DNA from: an uncultured Oscillospiraceae bacterium
GTDB lineage: Bacteria > Bacillota > Clostridia > Oscillospirales > Acutalibacteraceae
Reading direction: 5' to 3'
NCBI GenBank assembly: GCA_900543215.1
Contig: UQQR01000011.1
Coordinates: 1-52,324 of the forward strand
DNA length: 52,324 nt
Shown: positions 9,692 to 18,502 of the stretch, piece after piece
Position numbering within the stretch: position 1 is the first letter of the stretch
How the letters are laid out: each line of letters opens with the position of its first letter
The notes under the pieces: model-generated
What the model was told of the DNA's origin: nothing
The model's database searches: none
Seen by the model: the letters and a program-made list of their open reading frames with translations, nothing else
Position numbers and translations under genes: made by a program

Positions 9692-9697
9692 ATTCAA
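9669..9697 (-). promoter_or_regulatory. Promoter for the yfhO operon
   Basis: On the minus strand TTGAAT (9697-9692), 17-nt spacer, TATAAT (9674-9669). Its -10 box abuts the -35 box of the plus-strand promoter. Confidence 0.65.
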
Positions 9698-9714
9698 TAA
9701 AGGATGTGAATAAT

Positions 9715-10296
9715 TTGCAAAATCACTTTTTTGCTATGATGTCAAGAATGAAAAATATATACCGTTGGGGGCTTATGCGCAATACAAGACGGGAAAATTT
9801 AAGCGAACATTCGCTTGAGACCGCACAGATTGCCCATGCCCTCGCACTTATCGGCAACAGAAGGTTTGGGAAAAATTATAACCCGTACTACGCCGCAACA
9901 GTAGCGGTTTACCACGACAGCACAGAAATAATTACCGGCGATATGCCAACGCCCATAAAGTATTACAACGATGAAATAAAAACAGCCTACAAGCAAATTG
10001 AGGCGGCGGCGGGAAAAACGCTTACCGATATGCTTCCCGAAGACCTAAAAAATGATTTTGCGGCTGTTTACAATCCCGACAGCGAAACCGAAAAAATAGT
10101 CAAAGCCGCGGATAAGCTTTCCGCGCTGATAAAGTGTATAGAAGAGCTTAATATGGGAAATATGGAATTCAGCGACGCTAAGGATACCATAACAAAAGCC
10201 ATAAATGATATGAATTGTCCCGAAGCCGACGCTTTTCTTACTGAATTTATACCGAGCTTTTCATTATCGCTTGATAAGCAAAGGAAGGAGAATTGA
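9715..10296 (+). CDS. yfbR: 5'-deoxynucleotidase, YfbR-type HD phosphohydrolase
   Basis: The enzyme removes phosphate from deoxyribonucleoside 5'-monophosphates and matches the Escherichia coli YfbR pattern through the whole protein. Metal ligands are visible as SEHS near residue 32, YHDSTE with H67-D68, and TGDMPTP just after. The start is UUG 9715, 10 nt after AGGA. An in-frame GUG at 9706 is too close to that site. It is followed directly by deoD, fitting a salvage unit in which dNMPs are dephosphorylated and the nucleosides then cleaved. Confidence 0.9.
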   Translation: MQNHFFAMMSRMKNIYRWGLMRNTRRENLSEHSLETAQIAHALALIGNRRFGKNYNPYYAATVAVYHDSTEIITGDMPTPIKYYNDEIKTAYKQIEAAAGKTLTDMLPEDLKNDFAAVYNPDSETEKIVKAADKLSALIKCIEELNMGNMEFSDAKDTITKAINDMNCPEADAFLTEFIPSFSLSLDKQRKEN

Positions 10297-10298
10297 GT

Positions 10299-11027
10299 TT
10301 GTCTACACCTCATATTTCAGCCGAAAAGGGCGATTTTGCGCCCACTGTTTTAATGCCGGGGGATCCCCACCGCTCGGCTCTTATCGCAAAAAGCTTTTTA
10401 AACGGAGCAAGACTTGTAAATGATGTCAGAGGAGTACAGGGCTACACCGGAATTTACAAGGGAGTTCCCGTATCGGTTATGGCAAGCGGAATGGGAATGC
10501 CGTCTATCGGCATTTATTCCTATGAGCTTTTTAATTTTTACGGGGTTGAAAACATAATAAGAGTAGGCTCCGCCGGCTCCTACAATAAAAATGTCAAGGT
10601 GCGTGATATTGTTATAGCGGAGGGTGCCTGCACCGATTCGGCGTATGCCGAGCAGTTCGGTCTGCCGGGCAGCTTTGCGCCGATTGCCGATTTCACGCTT
10701 TTAGAGGCGGCGGTAAAAAACGCCAAGGCGGCAGGTCTTAGCTACCATGTGGGAAATGTAGTATCAAGCGACAGATTTTACGGCGACACAAACGGCCTTC
10801 CCGACACAAACCAGCCACAGCGTCTTTGGGGCAAAATGGGTGTTCTTGCCGTTGAAATGGAAGCGGCGGCGCTTTATATGAACGCCGCCAGAAGCTCGAA
10901 AAAGGCACTTGCAATATGTACCGTGTCGGACTCGCTTATAACGGGTGAGGCCCTTTCGGCAGAGGAAAGACAGTCATCATTCACCGAAATGATGCGGCTT
11001 TCGCTTGAAACTGCGGTTTCAGTTTGA
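10299..11027 (+). CDS. deoD: Purine-nucleoside phosphorylase, DeoD-type
   Basis: The enzyme phosphorolyses purine (deoxy)nucleosides to base plus (deoxy)ribose-1-phosphate. The 242-residue hexameric-type protein has the phosphate-binding GDPHR loop and SGMGMPS. Further on are GSAGSY, the VEMEAAALY ribose/base site near 185-193, and the catalytic aspartate in TVSDSLITGE. An in-frame UUG at 10293 exists, but UUG 10299 is 8 nt behind AAGGAAGGAG and is preferred. It abuts the end of yfbR and overlaps the birA frame, so translational coupling is likely. Confidence 0.93.
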   Translation: MSTPHISAEKGDFAPTVLMPGDPHRSALIAKSFLNGARLVNDVRGVQGYTGIYKGVPVSVMASGMGMPSIGIYSYELFNFYGVENIIRVGSAGSYNKNVKVRDIVIAEGACTDSAYAEQFGLPGSFAPIADFTLLEAAVKNAKAAGLSYHVGNVVSSDRFYGDTNGLPDTNQPQRLWGKMGVLAVEMEAAALYMNAARSSKKALAICTVSDSLITGEALSAEERQSSFTEMMRLSLETAVSV

Positions 11028-11038
11028 CGGTGGGCCGT

Positions 11039-12010
11039 ATGACTGTTAAAGAAAGGCTTTTGCCTATGCTGTTTGAAAGCAGGGACAGGTTTATTTCGGG
11101 CGAAGAGGCTGCGGAAAAACTGGGAGTGAGCCGCACAGCTGTGTGGAAAGCCATAGCGTCGCTTAAAGACGACGGTTATAAAATCACAGCCGTTACAAAC
11201 AAGGGCTACCGTTTAGAGGACGGCTGCGATGTTCTGAGTAAAACCGAAATTGAAAAATTTGCGGGTTCTCTTGCGGACAGGCTTAATATAACCGTAAAAC
11301 AGACCGTCACCTCAACAAACGCAGTATTAAAGGAAAAAGCGGACGGACTTAGTGAAGGCACTGTGCTTATAGCATCAGAACAGACCTCGGGCAGAGGAAG
11401 ATTTACAAGAAAATTCTATTCGCCGTCCGGCAGCGGAATTTATATGAGCATATTTTTGCGTCCCTCACTTTCCGCCTCGGATTCCGTGCTTATAACAACC
11501 GCGGCGGCGGCGGCAGTCGCTCTGGCAACTGAAGAGCTGAGCGGCAGAAAAACCGGAATTAAATGGGTAAACGATGTGCTTATTGACGGCAAAAAAATAT
11601 GCGGCATTTTAACCGAAGCAGCACTTGATATAGAAAGCGGAAGGCTTAATTACGCAGTGCTCGGAATAGGTCTTAACGCCTACAAGCCGGATGGCGGCTT
11701 TCCCGATGAAATAAAGGACATAGCCGGCGCAATATTCGAAAAAAAAGACGGCTCGCTTAAAAATCAGCTTGCCGCAAAGGTTCTTACATACTTTTTCCGA
11801 TTTTACGATACGCTTGACAGGCGAGATTTTCTTAAAATTTACAGGGAACGGAGCATTGTTACCGGCAAAAAAATTCTTGTTGTTTCCGCCGATAAAAAAA
11901 TTCCGGCTACGGCAATAGGGATAGATGAAGACTGTCGGCTTGAGGTTTTGTATGACGACGGCAGAAAGGAATTTCTTTCCTCGGGAGAAATCAGCACAAA
12001 ACTTTTGTAA
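11039..12010 (+). CDS. birA: Biotin-protein ligase with biotin repressor domain
   Basis: This bifunctional protein attaches biotin to carboxylase carrier proteins and can repress biotin genes. The N-terminal winged helix (about residues 5-60, VSRTAVWKAI) is present. It is followed by the ligase domain with TSTNA, the biotinyl-AMP loop SGRGRF, and KWVNDVL with the catalytic lysine. The C-terminal SH3-like domain is complete, giving about 323 residues. The AUG at 11039 is chosen; UUG 11024 and GUG 11030 are in frame. It is third in the yfbR-deoD-birA unit. No biotin biosynthesis gene is nearby. Confidence 0.92.
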   Translation: MTVKERLLPMLFESRDRFISGEEAAEKLGVSRTAVWKAIASLKDDGYKITAVTNKGYRLEDGCDVLSKTEIEKFAGSLADRLNITVKQTVTSTNAVLKEKADGLSEGTVLIASEQTSGRGRFTRKFYSPSGSGIYMSIFLRPSLSASDSVLITTAAAAAVALATEELSGRKTGIKWVNDVLIDGKKICGILTEAALDIESGRLNYAVLGIGLNAYKPDGGFPDEIKDIAGAIFEKKDGSLKNQLAAKVLTYFFRFYDTLDRRDFLKIYRERSIVTGKKILVVSADKKIPATAIGIDEDCRLEVLYDDGRKEFLSSGEISTKLL

Positions 12011-12014
12011 ATGC

Positions 12015-12043
12015 TTGCAAAATGTAAGCCGATATGATATTAT
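12015..12043 (+). promoter_or_regulatory. Extended -10 promoter for the Wzz/BY-kinase pair
   Basis: TTGCAA (12015-12020), 17-nt spacer, TATTAT (12038-12043) preceded by TGA. The start codon is 36 nt downstream. Confidence 0.6.
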
Positions 12044-12078
12044 TATGTAGAAGTATCGTCAAATCAAAGGAGAACAAA

Positions 12079-12783
12079 ATGCCAGAGGATAATAACAGCA
12101 ACGGTATAAATAACAAGCTTGATATAAAAGATATAATGCTTACGGCGCTTAACAGATGGTATATCCTGTGCGCTGTTCTTGCGGTTTGCACGGTTGTCAC
12201 GCTGATTTATTCATATTTTGTAGTCACTCCGCTTTACAACTCTACGGGCAAGATATATCTTATGAACAAGGACAGCGATAAAATAAGCACCGGTGAATTA
12301 GCGGTTTCATCTTATCTGACAAAGGACTATGAAAATCTTATTACCGACCGCGTTGTGCTTGACGAGGTATCGGACAGGCTTGGCAACAAGTATTCGTACG
12401 CAGAACTTAAGAACGCTGTCAGTCTTGTAAACCCGGAGGACACCCGTTTCCTTGAAATAACCGTAACAACGGCAAGTCCGACCGATTCCAAAAAAATCGT
12501 AGACACGGTATGCACCGTGGCGCAGGAAAAGATAATCGAACTGCTTGGCATTGACCGTGTAACAATCATAAGAAACGGCAACATTTCAAAAACGCCCTGT
12601 GTGCCGAATGTGAAGTTCAATCTTATTAAAGCGTTTGCGGTGGGTATTTTGATTTACATAGCGGTTATCGTCGCCATAGTTATGCTCGACGATAAAATCA
12701 CAACCTCCGAGGATGTTGATAAATATCTCGGAATAAGCGTTCTCGGAAATATTCCGTATCAGAATAAAGCAAAATCAAAGTAA
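12079..12783 (+). CDS. Wzz/YveK-like chain-length determinant (kinase activator)
   Basis: The 234-residue protein has two membrane segments (about residues 30-50 and 185-205) flanking an extracytoplasmic domain. This is the topology of Wzz/CpsC proteins, which control polysaccharide chain length and activate a BY-kinase through their cytoplasmic tail. The AUG at 12079 follows AAAGGAGAAC; the frame is open further upstream but without a ribosome site. The partner kinase lies 36 nt downstream. No polymerase, flippase or glycosyltransferase genes follow, which is unusual for this pair. Confidence 0.82.
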   Translation: MPEDNNSNGINNKLDIKDIMLTALNRWYILCAVLAVCTVVTLIYSYFVVTPLYNSTGKIYLMNKDSDKISTGELAVSSYLTKDYENLITDRVVLDEVSDRLGNKYSYAELKNAVSLVNPEDTRFLEITVTTASPTDSKKIVDTVCTVAQEKIIELLGIDRVTIIRNGNISKTPCVPNVKFNLIKAFAVGILIYIAVIVAIVMLDDKITTSEDVDKYLGISVLGNIPYQNKAKSK

Positions 12784-12819
12784 ACTTTTATGTGGCATTA
12801 ATTTGCCGGAAAGGCGTAT

Positions 12820-13575
12820 ATGTTAGATACAGAAAGAAACGATTTATTGTACGATCAGCCTGTAAGGTCTGCAGGTAAGGTTAATTTTAACACAACCGCG
12901 CAAAGCGGCTACCTTACAAACGAAAATTACAAAACACTCAGGACAAATATATTTTTCTGCGGCTCCGATATAAAGACAATCGTGCTTACAAGTTCAAGGG
13001 AAAACGAAGGTAAAAGCACTGTTTCATCCGAGCTTGCAAAAAGCCTTGCGGAGGCTGGCAAGCATACTCTGTTTTTGGATGCGGATATGCGCAAATCGGT
13101 GCTTATGCGCCACAGCGCCGCACCAAGAAGCTTTTGCGGACTTTCCGAATATCTTTCAGGTCAGGCAGAGCTTTCGAACATTCTTTATAACACTCAAATA
13201 CCGAATTTCGATGTCGTATTCAGTGGCCGTTTTCCGCCTAACCCCGTCGAGCTTTTAGGCTCCGACAGATTTGTCTCGCTTATAGACGAGCTTAAAGGTC
13301 TTTACGACTATGTTATTATTGATTCTCCGCCGCTCGGAACGGTTATAGACGCCGCGGTAATTGCTTCACAATGTGACGGTGCGATAATGGTCATAACTCC
13401 CGGCAAAATTCCGTATACTGAGTGTCTCGATGTCAAGGAACAGCTTTCAAAAAGCGGTTGCCGTATACTCGGGGCAATTTTGAACGATATATACGGAAAG
13501 CGTACAAAGTACTATAAAAAATATTACCGCCAGAGAGAATACTCACCGGAAGCAAAAAGGATCAAATACAGATAA
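12820..13575 (+). CDS. Bacterial tyrosine kinase (CpsD/YveL-type)
   Basis: The 251-residue BY-kinase has a Walker A variant SSRENEGKST (about residues 49-58), Walker A' FLDADMRKS near 86-94, and Walker B VIIDSPPLG near 165-173. The C-terminal tyrosine cluster (KYYKKYYRQREY) is the expected autophosphorylation tail. It works with the membrane activator encoded just upstream to control capsule or exopolysaccharide assembly. A PHP-type phosphatase partner is not seen. The gene ends at a strong terminator shared with the convergent citrate synthase gene. Confidence 0.9.
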   Translation: MLDTERNDLLYDQPVRSAGKVNFNTTAQSGYLTNENYKTLRTNIFFCGSDIKTIVLTSSRENEGKSTVSSELAKSLAEAGKHTLFLDADMRKSVLMRHSAAPRSFCGLSEYLSGQAELSNILYNTQIPNFDVVFSGRFPPNPVELLGSDRFVSLIDELKGLYDYVIIDSPPLGTVIDAAVIASQCDGAIMVITPGKIPYTECLDVKEQLSKSGCRILGAILNDIYGKRTKYYKKYYRQREYSPEAKRIKYR

Positions 13576-13605
13576 AAAAGAGTTGCCAAAAGGCAACTCT
13601 TTTTT
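13574..13605. terminator. Bidirectional terminator
   Basis: AAAAAAGAGTTGCC (13574-13587), loop AAAA, GGCAACTCTTTTTT (13592-13605). It serves the BY-kinase gene and the convergent citrate synthase gene. Confidence 0.92.
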
Positions 13606-14980
13606 ATCTTTCACTCATTTTTTTGTATTCACGCCGGGGCTGAACGCTCATATAGGCAGGTCTTATAATTTTACCCGCGTTAAGCAGCTCCTCAATTCTG
13701 TGCGCGCTCCAGCCCGCAATTCTCGCAATAGCGAAAAGTGGAGTGTAAAGCTCGTGCGGAAGCTTAAGCATATCATAAACAAATCCGCTGTAAAAGTCCA
13801 CATTCACGCTTACGCCCTTATACATTTTGCGTTCTCTTGCAATAATCTTAGGCGCCAGCTCCTCAACCGCGGAATACAGCCTGTATTCCCTGTCAAGTCC
13901 CTTTTCCTCCGAAAGACTTTTTACAAAGCCTCTGAAAACGGTAGCTCTCGGATCGGAAACCGAATAAACGGCATGACCGACGCCGTAAATAAGACCGGTT
14001 CTGTCAAAGGCTTCCTTATGAAGGATCTTTTCAAGGTAAGCCTCTACCTCGTTTTTGTCGTCCCAATCCTTAACATTTTCCTTTATATCATTAAACATAG
14101 CGCAAACCTTTATGTTAGCGCCGCCGTGCTTAGGGCCCTTAAGCGAACCGAGCGCCGCCGCAATAGCGGAATAGGTGTCGGTTCCCGAAGAAGAAACCAC
14201 ATGGGTGGTAAAGGTAGAGTTATTGCCGCCGCCGTGCTCCGTGTGAAGCACCAAGGCCGCGTCAAGCACCTTTGCCTCAAGCGGCGTATACTTTCCGTCA
14301 AGCCTTAACATATAAAGTATGTTTTCGGCGGTAGAAAGCTCCGCGCGCGGTTCGTGGACAAAAAAGCTGTCGCATCCGTTAAGGAAGTAGTTATAAGAAT
14401 GATAGCCGTACACCGAAAGCGATGGGAAACGAGCTATAAGCTGCAAGCACTGCCGCAAAACATTCGGAATTGATGTATCGTCCGCCTTGTCGTCATAGGA
14501 ATAAAGCGTTAAAACGCTCCTTGCAAGCGAATTCATCATATCCTTAGCCGGCGCCTTCATAATAATATCCCTTACAAAAGAGCCGGGCAAACGGCGGTAA
14601 GAGGAAAGTATCTCACAAAATTCTTTTAATTGCGCCGCTGTCGGAAGCTCACCGAAAAGCAGGAGATAAACAACCTCCTCAAAGCCGAAACGGTTATCGC
14701 TTATAAAGCCGTCAACCAGCTTTTCAACATCGTATCCCCTGTAATACAAATGTCCGGGACACGGGACCTCCTCGCCGTCTATAATCCGCTTAGACAGTAT
14801 TTCCGATATTTCGGTAAGTCCGGTAAGAACGCCCTTTCCGTTGACATCGCGAAGTCCTCTGTTTACTTTATGTTTTATATACAGCTCAGGCTCTATACGG
14901 CAGTTTTCCGTGCATATCTGAGAATATTTTTCAATTTCGGGTGTTATGGCATTATACTCTGTATTTGTTTTTCCGTTCAT
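13604..14980 (-). CDS. Citrate synthase
   Basis: The enzyme condenses acetyl-CoA and oxaloacetate to citrate. The 458-residue protein has the active-site histidine segments HTEHGGGNNSTF and GPKHGGAN, then GVGHAVYSVSDPR, and the catalytic aspartate in VNVDFYSG near residue 390. It carries an N-terminal extension of about 60 residues before the core, as in longer clostridial members. The start follows AGAGGGATCGG. It is monocistronic. A 2-methylcitrate synthase role cannot be excluded, but no prp genes are present. Confidence 0.92.
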   Translation of the reverse strand: MNGKTNTEYNAITPEIEKYSQICTENCRIEPELYIKHKVNRGLRDVNGKGVLTGLTEISEILSKRIIDGEEVPCPGHLYYRGYDVEKLVDGFISDNRFGFEEVVYLLLFGELPTAAQLKEFCEILSSYRRLPGSFVRDIIMKAPAKDMMNSLARSVLTLYSYDDKADDTSIPNVLRQCLQLIARFPSLSVYGYHSYNYFLNGCDSFFVHEPRAELSTAENILYMLRLDGKYTPLEAKVLDAALVLHTEHGGGNNSTFTTHVVSSSGTDTYSAIAAALGSLKGPKHGGANIKVCAMFNDIKENVKDWDDKNEVEAYLEKILHKEAFDRTGLIYGVGHAVYSVSDPRATVFRGFVKSLSEEKGLDREYRLYSAVEELAPKIIARERKMYKGVSVNVDFYSGFVYDMLKLPHELYTPLFAIARIAGWSAHRIEELLNAGKIIRPAYMSVQPRREYKKMSER

Positions 14981-15057
14981 CCGATCCCTCTTTTCTTTAT
15001 TTCATTATTTTACCACAAAATCGCGCTGACTTCTTAAACTGTATGTTAATTTTGAAA

Positions 15058-15087
15058 GCGCAGTCCCGTTCTCTATCGGGACTGCGC
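15058..15087 (-). terminator. Terminator of the tmcAL-DUF4380 unit
   Basis: Perfect 11-bp stem GCGCAGTCCCG/CGGGACTGCGC with an 8-nt loop. On the minus strand it is followed by TTTCAAAATT. Confidence 0.7.
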
Positions 15088-15091
15088 TGTT

Positions 15092-16024
15092 TTAAAGCCT
15101 TGAGAGCATTTCGTCTATTGATTTATCGTCCTTAAAGTCCGTATCGCACGGCTTTTTGCAAAGCGACCAGCTTTCTGTAAGGGACGAGATCTCGCCCGGT
15201 TCTACTGTTTTAAGCTCACCGAGACTTTCAATTTCAATCATATTTTCGTTTGTGTAGGTCTCAAAGGAACAGCCGCCGTCCGGATATTTGCCCGACGGAT
15301 GATTTGTGTCGTAGCTCTTGCGGAAAATATCATCGCCGAGACAATAGTAAACCGTTCCGCAGTTAAGGTCGAAGCCAAGCTTTATCGGTTTTGTATATTT
15401 TTCGTCCTGACGGAGAGTTACATACCTGTCGCCGAAATATATACGGTCGTTGCTCATATCCGTGTATGGCCACACGGAAAAAATGCGGTTCGGGAGCAGT
15501 CCCGTATCGTTCTCGTTCATAGGTATAACAAGCGTTCCACCCTTTTCGGAAACCGAAATTCCCCAAACGGCAAAATCCTTAGGCTTATCCGATATATTTT
15601 TCACACGCATAGTTATCTGCATATTTGTGTCGTCACTGTCCATCTTAATTTCAAGACTTTTGGCAACGCCGTTTTCCTTTTCGGGGTTCGGAGTAAAAAT
15701 TGCGCCGTATTCGGTTTTTTCATAGGTTACTGCTTCAAGGTCGGGATAGTATGTTTCGGGATAGCTCTCGGGTGAAGTCCAAATTCTGTGTCCCGCAAGA
15801 TTTTCCCAGTGCTTGCCCTCGCCGTAATAATCGGTAAATACCTTATCGTCCTTAGGTCCGAACGCCTTGCGGTTACTGCAAAGAATATTTCTGCCGCCCG
15901 TATGCCCGAATCTTATTATTCGCGGACCTATATCGACCGTAACATACGCTTCTATAACTCCGTTGGTTATGCACACGCATTTTCCGTAATCCTTATAAGC
16001 TTCGATTTCCTTTACGCTTACCAT
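15092..16024 (-). CDS. DUF4380-like protein with a probable galactose-mutarotase-type beta fold
   Basis: A cytoplasmic protein of about 310 residues without a signal peptide. The N-terminal half (IGPRIIRFGHTGGRNIL) resembles DUF4380 proteins, which share the beta-sandwich of aldose-1-epimerases. A run of aromatic residues (HWENLAGHRIW) around residues 70-85 is typical. The AUG at 16024 follows GGAGTGATTTTA, which overlaps the tmcAL stop. No catalytic assignment is possible; a carbohydrate-binding or epimerase role is a guess from the fold. Confidence 0.65.
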   Translation of the reverse strand: MVSVKEIEAYKDYGKCVCITNGVIEAYVTVDIGPRIIRFGHTGGRNILCSNRKAFGPKDDKVFTDYYGEGKHWENLAGHRIWTSPESYPETYYPDLEAVTYEKTEYGAIFTPNPEKENGVAKSLEIKMDSDDTNMQITMRVKNISDKPKDFAVWGISVSEKGGTLVIPMNENDTGLLPNRIFSVWPYTDMSNDRIYFGDRYVTLRQDEKYTKPIKLGFDLNCGTVYYCLGDDIFRKSYDTNHPSGKYPDGGCSFETYTNENMIEIESLGELKTVEPGEISSLTESWSLCKKPCDTDFKDDKSIDEMLSRL

Positions 16025-16029
16025 TAAAA

Positions 16030-17187
16030 TCACTCCGTTTTAATTATTTTTGCGGTATATTCGCCGCCGCAGGGCAAAGCCCTCGGAAGCGCCAATGAAT
16101 AAAGATCCGCGGCACGGCACTCGTCCGCAAACATACGGTTTGCCGCATCCGACAGATTTTTAATATCCGACACACGCATAACAAGAGGTATGAAGGACGA
16201 TCGCATCTGTTTTTTGAGGTGCTCTTCACCCTTTTTATTAAACCCCAAAACCCTTATATAGGGCGGCAGCTTCATAAAAAAGGAATTATCAAGCCCGATA
16301 AAAGCAGAAAGCGCAAGCCGTCTTATCCTTGCATGGGTATATCTTTTAACCTTTACTGTATTATACAGCCCGTCAAGACTTGTTGCAAGCCTTATTGCCG
16401 AAAAAAGCTTATTTTCTATTCCCTCGCTTATATCGGGCAGGCTTTTAAGTTCCTTTTCTGTTTTCAGCCTTAAAACCGAAAGCACGGCGGTTTCGATACG
16501 GCGTATATCCGCAAAATTTTCATATACAAAAAGGTCTTTAGCCTCTTTCGGTATATATTCTCTGTAAAAATCGGTCTCGCCGCAAAGCATTTTTTGCCGC
16601 AAAAGAGAGGCCGAGACAAACTTGCCCTTTTTCATAGAATCGTGCGCTTGCCCTACCCTTTTTACCGTAACAAATTTAAAATCGGCACCTATACTCCTCG
16701 CCGCAAGTATATATTCTACGGCAAGATTATTGTTAGGACCCGACAGAATACCGTTTTCAAGACCTACCGCCCTTTCCCTTGCGGCGGCAAAGGTCATTCC
16801 CGTGGCAAGGTTTTCCGCAAGCCGCCTTTTGTATTCGTCACCCGAAAGTGCGTTCGCCGCCTCTAAAAGTGCCGCTGTGTCTCCGCACTCACTGCCGAAC
16901 ATAAGTGTATCGCACCCTGCGGCATAAAGAGCGGAAACTCCGCCCAAAGCAAAATTCTGCGCGGTTGAAAGCGAATAGCTTACGGGCAGTTCCAGTACGA
17001 CGTCCGCTCCGCTCCTGAGTGCAGCGGCGGCTCTGATACGCTTTTCGACTATGGATATATCGCCGCGCTGCACAAAGTTACCGCTTATAACGGCTATTAC
17101 GGTGCCGAGCTTTTTTGCTTCACTAATCAAATAGTAATGACCTGTATGCAAGGGGTTAAATTCCGCAATTATTCCCACTGTACTCAA
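16030..17187 (-). CDS. tmcAL: tRNA(Met) cytidine acetate ligase (TmcAL)-like nucleotidyltransferase
   Basis: The family activates acetate with ATP and acetylates the wobble cytidine of elongator tRNA-Met. The N-terminal nucleotidyltransferase motif EFNPLHTGH is near residues 7-15, with VISGNFVQRG and DVVLELP after it. The frame is open to GUG 17229, but UUG 17187 sits behind AGATGTGAT, an 8/10 match to the anti-SD complement. It places the motif at the usual N-terminal position, giving 385 residues. It is cotranscribed with the DUF4380-like gene and divergent from ackA. Confidence 0.85.
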   Translation of the reverse strand: MSTVGIIAEFNPLHTGHYYLISEAKKLGTVIAVISGNFVQRGDISIVEKRIRAAAALRSGADVVLELPVSYSLSTAQNFALGGVSALYAAGCDTLMFGSECGDTAALLEAANALSGDEYKRRLAENLATGMTFAAARERAVGLENGILSGPNNNLAVEYILAARSIGADFKFVTVKRVGQAHDSMKKGKFVSASLLRQKMLCGETDFYREYIPKEAKDLFVYENFADIRRIETAVLSVLRLKTEKELKSLPDISEGIENKLFSAIRLATSLDGLYNTVKVKRYTHARIRRLALSAFIGLDNSFFMKLPPYIRVLGFNKKGEEHLKKQMRSSFIPLVMRVSDIKNLSDAANRMFADECRAADLYSLALPRALPCGGEYTAKIIKTE

Positions 17188-17212
17188 AATATCACATCTT
17201 TGTAAAAAAAAC

Positions 17213-17241
17213 TTGAAAAACCGCTTCACATAAAGTATTAT
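17213..17241 (+). promoter_or_regulatory. Promoter for ackA-galK
   Basis: TTGAAA (17213-17218), 17-nt spacer, TATTAT (17236-17241). The -10 box overlaps the -10 box of the opposing tmcAL promoter. Confidence 0.65.
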
Positions 17242-17266
17242 ATATTAGTTAGATAAGATATTTCAA
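17237..17266 (-). promoter_or_regulatory. Promoter for tmcAL
   Basis: On the minus strand TTGAAA (17266-17261), 18-nt spacer, TATAAT (17242-17237). Confidence 0.6.
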
Positions 17267-17292
17267 GATATTTTTATTGGAGGAAGTAAAAT

Positions 17293-18489
17293 ATGAAAAT
17301 TTTTGTTGTAAACGCAGGCAGCTCCTCTCTCAAATATCAGCTTATTGATATGGATAACGAGCAGGTCCTTGCAAAAGGTCTTTGCGAAAGAATCGGCGTT
17401 ACCGGCGCTATTTCACACAAAACGGCGGACGGCCGCACCTATTCCGCCGAAACCCCGATGCCCACTCACAGCGAGGCGTTTGAGGCTGTTGTTTACGCAC
17501 TGACAAAAAGCGACGCAAAGGTAATCGATTCGTTTGATGAGATTTCCGCTATCGGTCACCGTATAGTTCAGGGCGGCAGCATTTTCCCCGATTCCTGCCT
17601 TGTCACACCGGATGTTATCGATAAAATAGAAAAGCTCGGCGCACTCGCTCCGCTTCACAATCCGGCACATGTGCTTGCAATCAGAGCCTGCCTTAAAACC
17701 TTCGGCGACAAAATTCCTCAGGTGGTTGTGTTCGACACTTCTTTCCACCAGACAATGCCCCCCAAAGCGTATATGTATCCGCTTCCCTACGAATACTATG
17801 AAAAGTACGGCGTCCGCAAATACGGCGCACACGGTACTTCGCACCGTTTTGTAAGCGACCGTGTTGCGGCACTTGAAAACAAACCCAAAAAGGATCTTAA
17901 AATAATAACCTGCCACTTAGGCAACGGCTGCTCTATCACCGCCGTTAAGGACGGCGTTTGCGCAGACACCTCTATGGGCTTTACGCCGCTTGACGGATTT
18001 ATGATGGGTACACGCTCGGGAACTCTCGACCCCTCAGCCCTCACCTACATTGCCGAGAAAGAGCATCTCTCCCCTGAGGATGTAAACTCTATCTGTAACA
18101 AGAAATCGGGCATGCTTGGAATTTCCGGCGTATCGAACGATAACCGTGATATATGCGCCGCCGCAGATGCAGGCAACGAGCGTGCCAAGCTTGCTATTGA
18201 AATGCAGAGATATGAGATACTTAAGTTTGTAGGCTCCTACATTGCCGCAATGAACGGCGTCGACGCTATTGCTTTCACCGGCGGTATAGGCGAAAACGAC
18301 CCCGAGCTTCGCCGTTATGTATGTGAAAACCTTACATTTATAGGCGCAAAAATAGATAATGAGAAAAATCAGTCAAGAGGCAAGGAAGTTAAAATTTCAA
18401 CACCCGACAGCAAGGTTGACATTTTCGTTATTCCCACAAACGAAGAGCTTGCTATCGCAAGGGATACTCTTGCGATAATTTCAAAATAA
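17293..18489 (+). CDS. ackA: Acetate kinase
   Basis: The enzyme interconverts acetyl phosphate plus ADP and acetate plus ATP, the energy-yielding end of acetate fermentation. Its 398 residues are full length. Motifs seen are NAGSSSLKYQL at residues 6-16, HRIVQGG near 92-98, FDTSFHQTMP near 150-159, HGTSHRFVS near 182-190, and the C-terminal ASKHA nucleotide-binding segment FTGGIGEN. A GGAGG site precedes the start. No phosphotransacetylase gene is adjacent. galK follows after 13 nt and is probably cotranscribed. Confidence 0.97.
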   Translation: MKIFVVNAGSSSLKYQLIDMDNEQVLAKGLCERIGVTGAISHKTADGRTYSAETPMPTHSEAFEAVVYALTKSDAKVIDSFDEISAIGHRIVQGGSIFPDSCLVTPDVIDKIEKLGALAPLHNPAHVLAIRACLKTFGDKIPQVVVFDTSFHQTMPPKAYMYPLPYEYYEKYGVRKYGAHGTSHRFVSDRVAALENKPKKDLKIITCHLGNGCSITAVKDGVCADTSMGFTPLDGFMMGTRSGTLDPSALTYIAEKEHLSPEDVNSICNKKSGMLGISGVSNDNRDICAAADAGNERAKLAIEMQRYEILKFVGSYIAAMNGVDAIAFTGGIGENDPELRRYVCENLTFIGAKIDNEKNQSRGKEVKISTPDSKVDIFVIPTNEELAIARDTLAIISK

Positions 18490-18502
18490 TCGGAGGAGCT
18501 TT

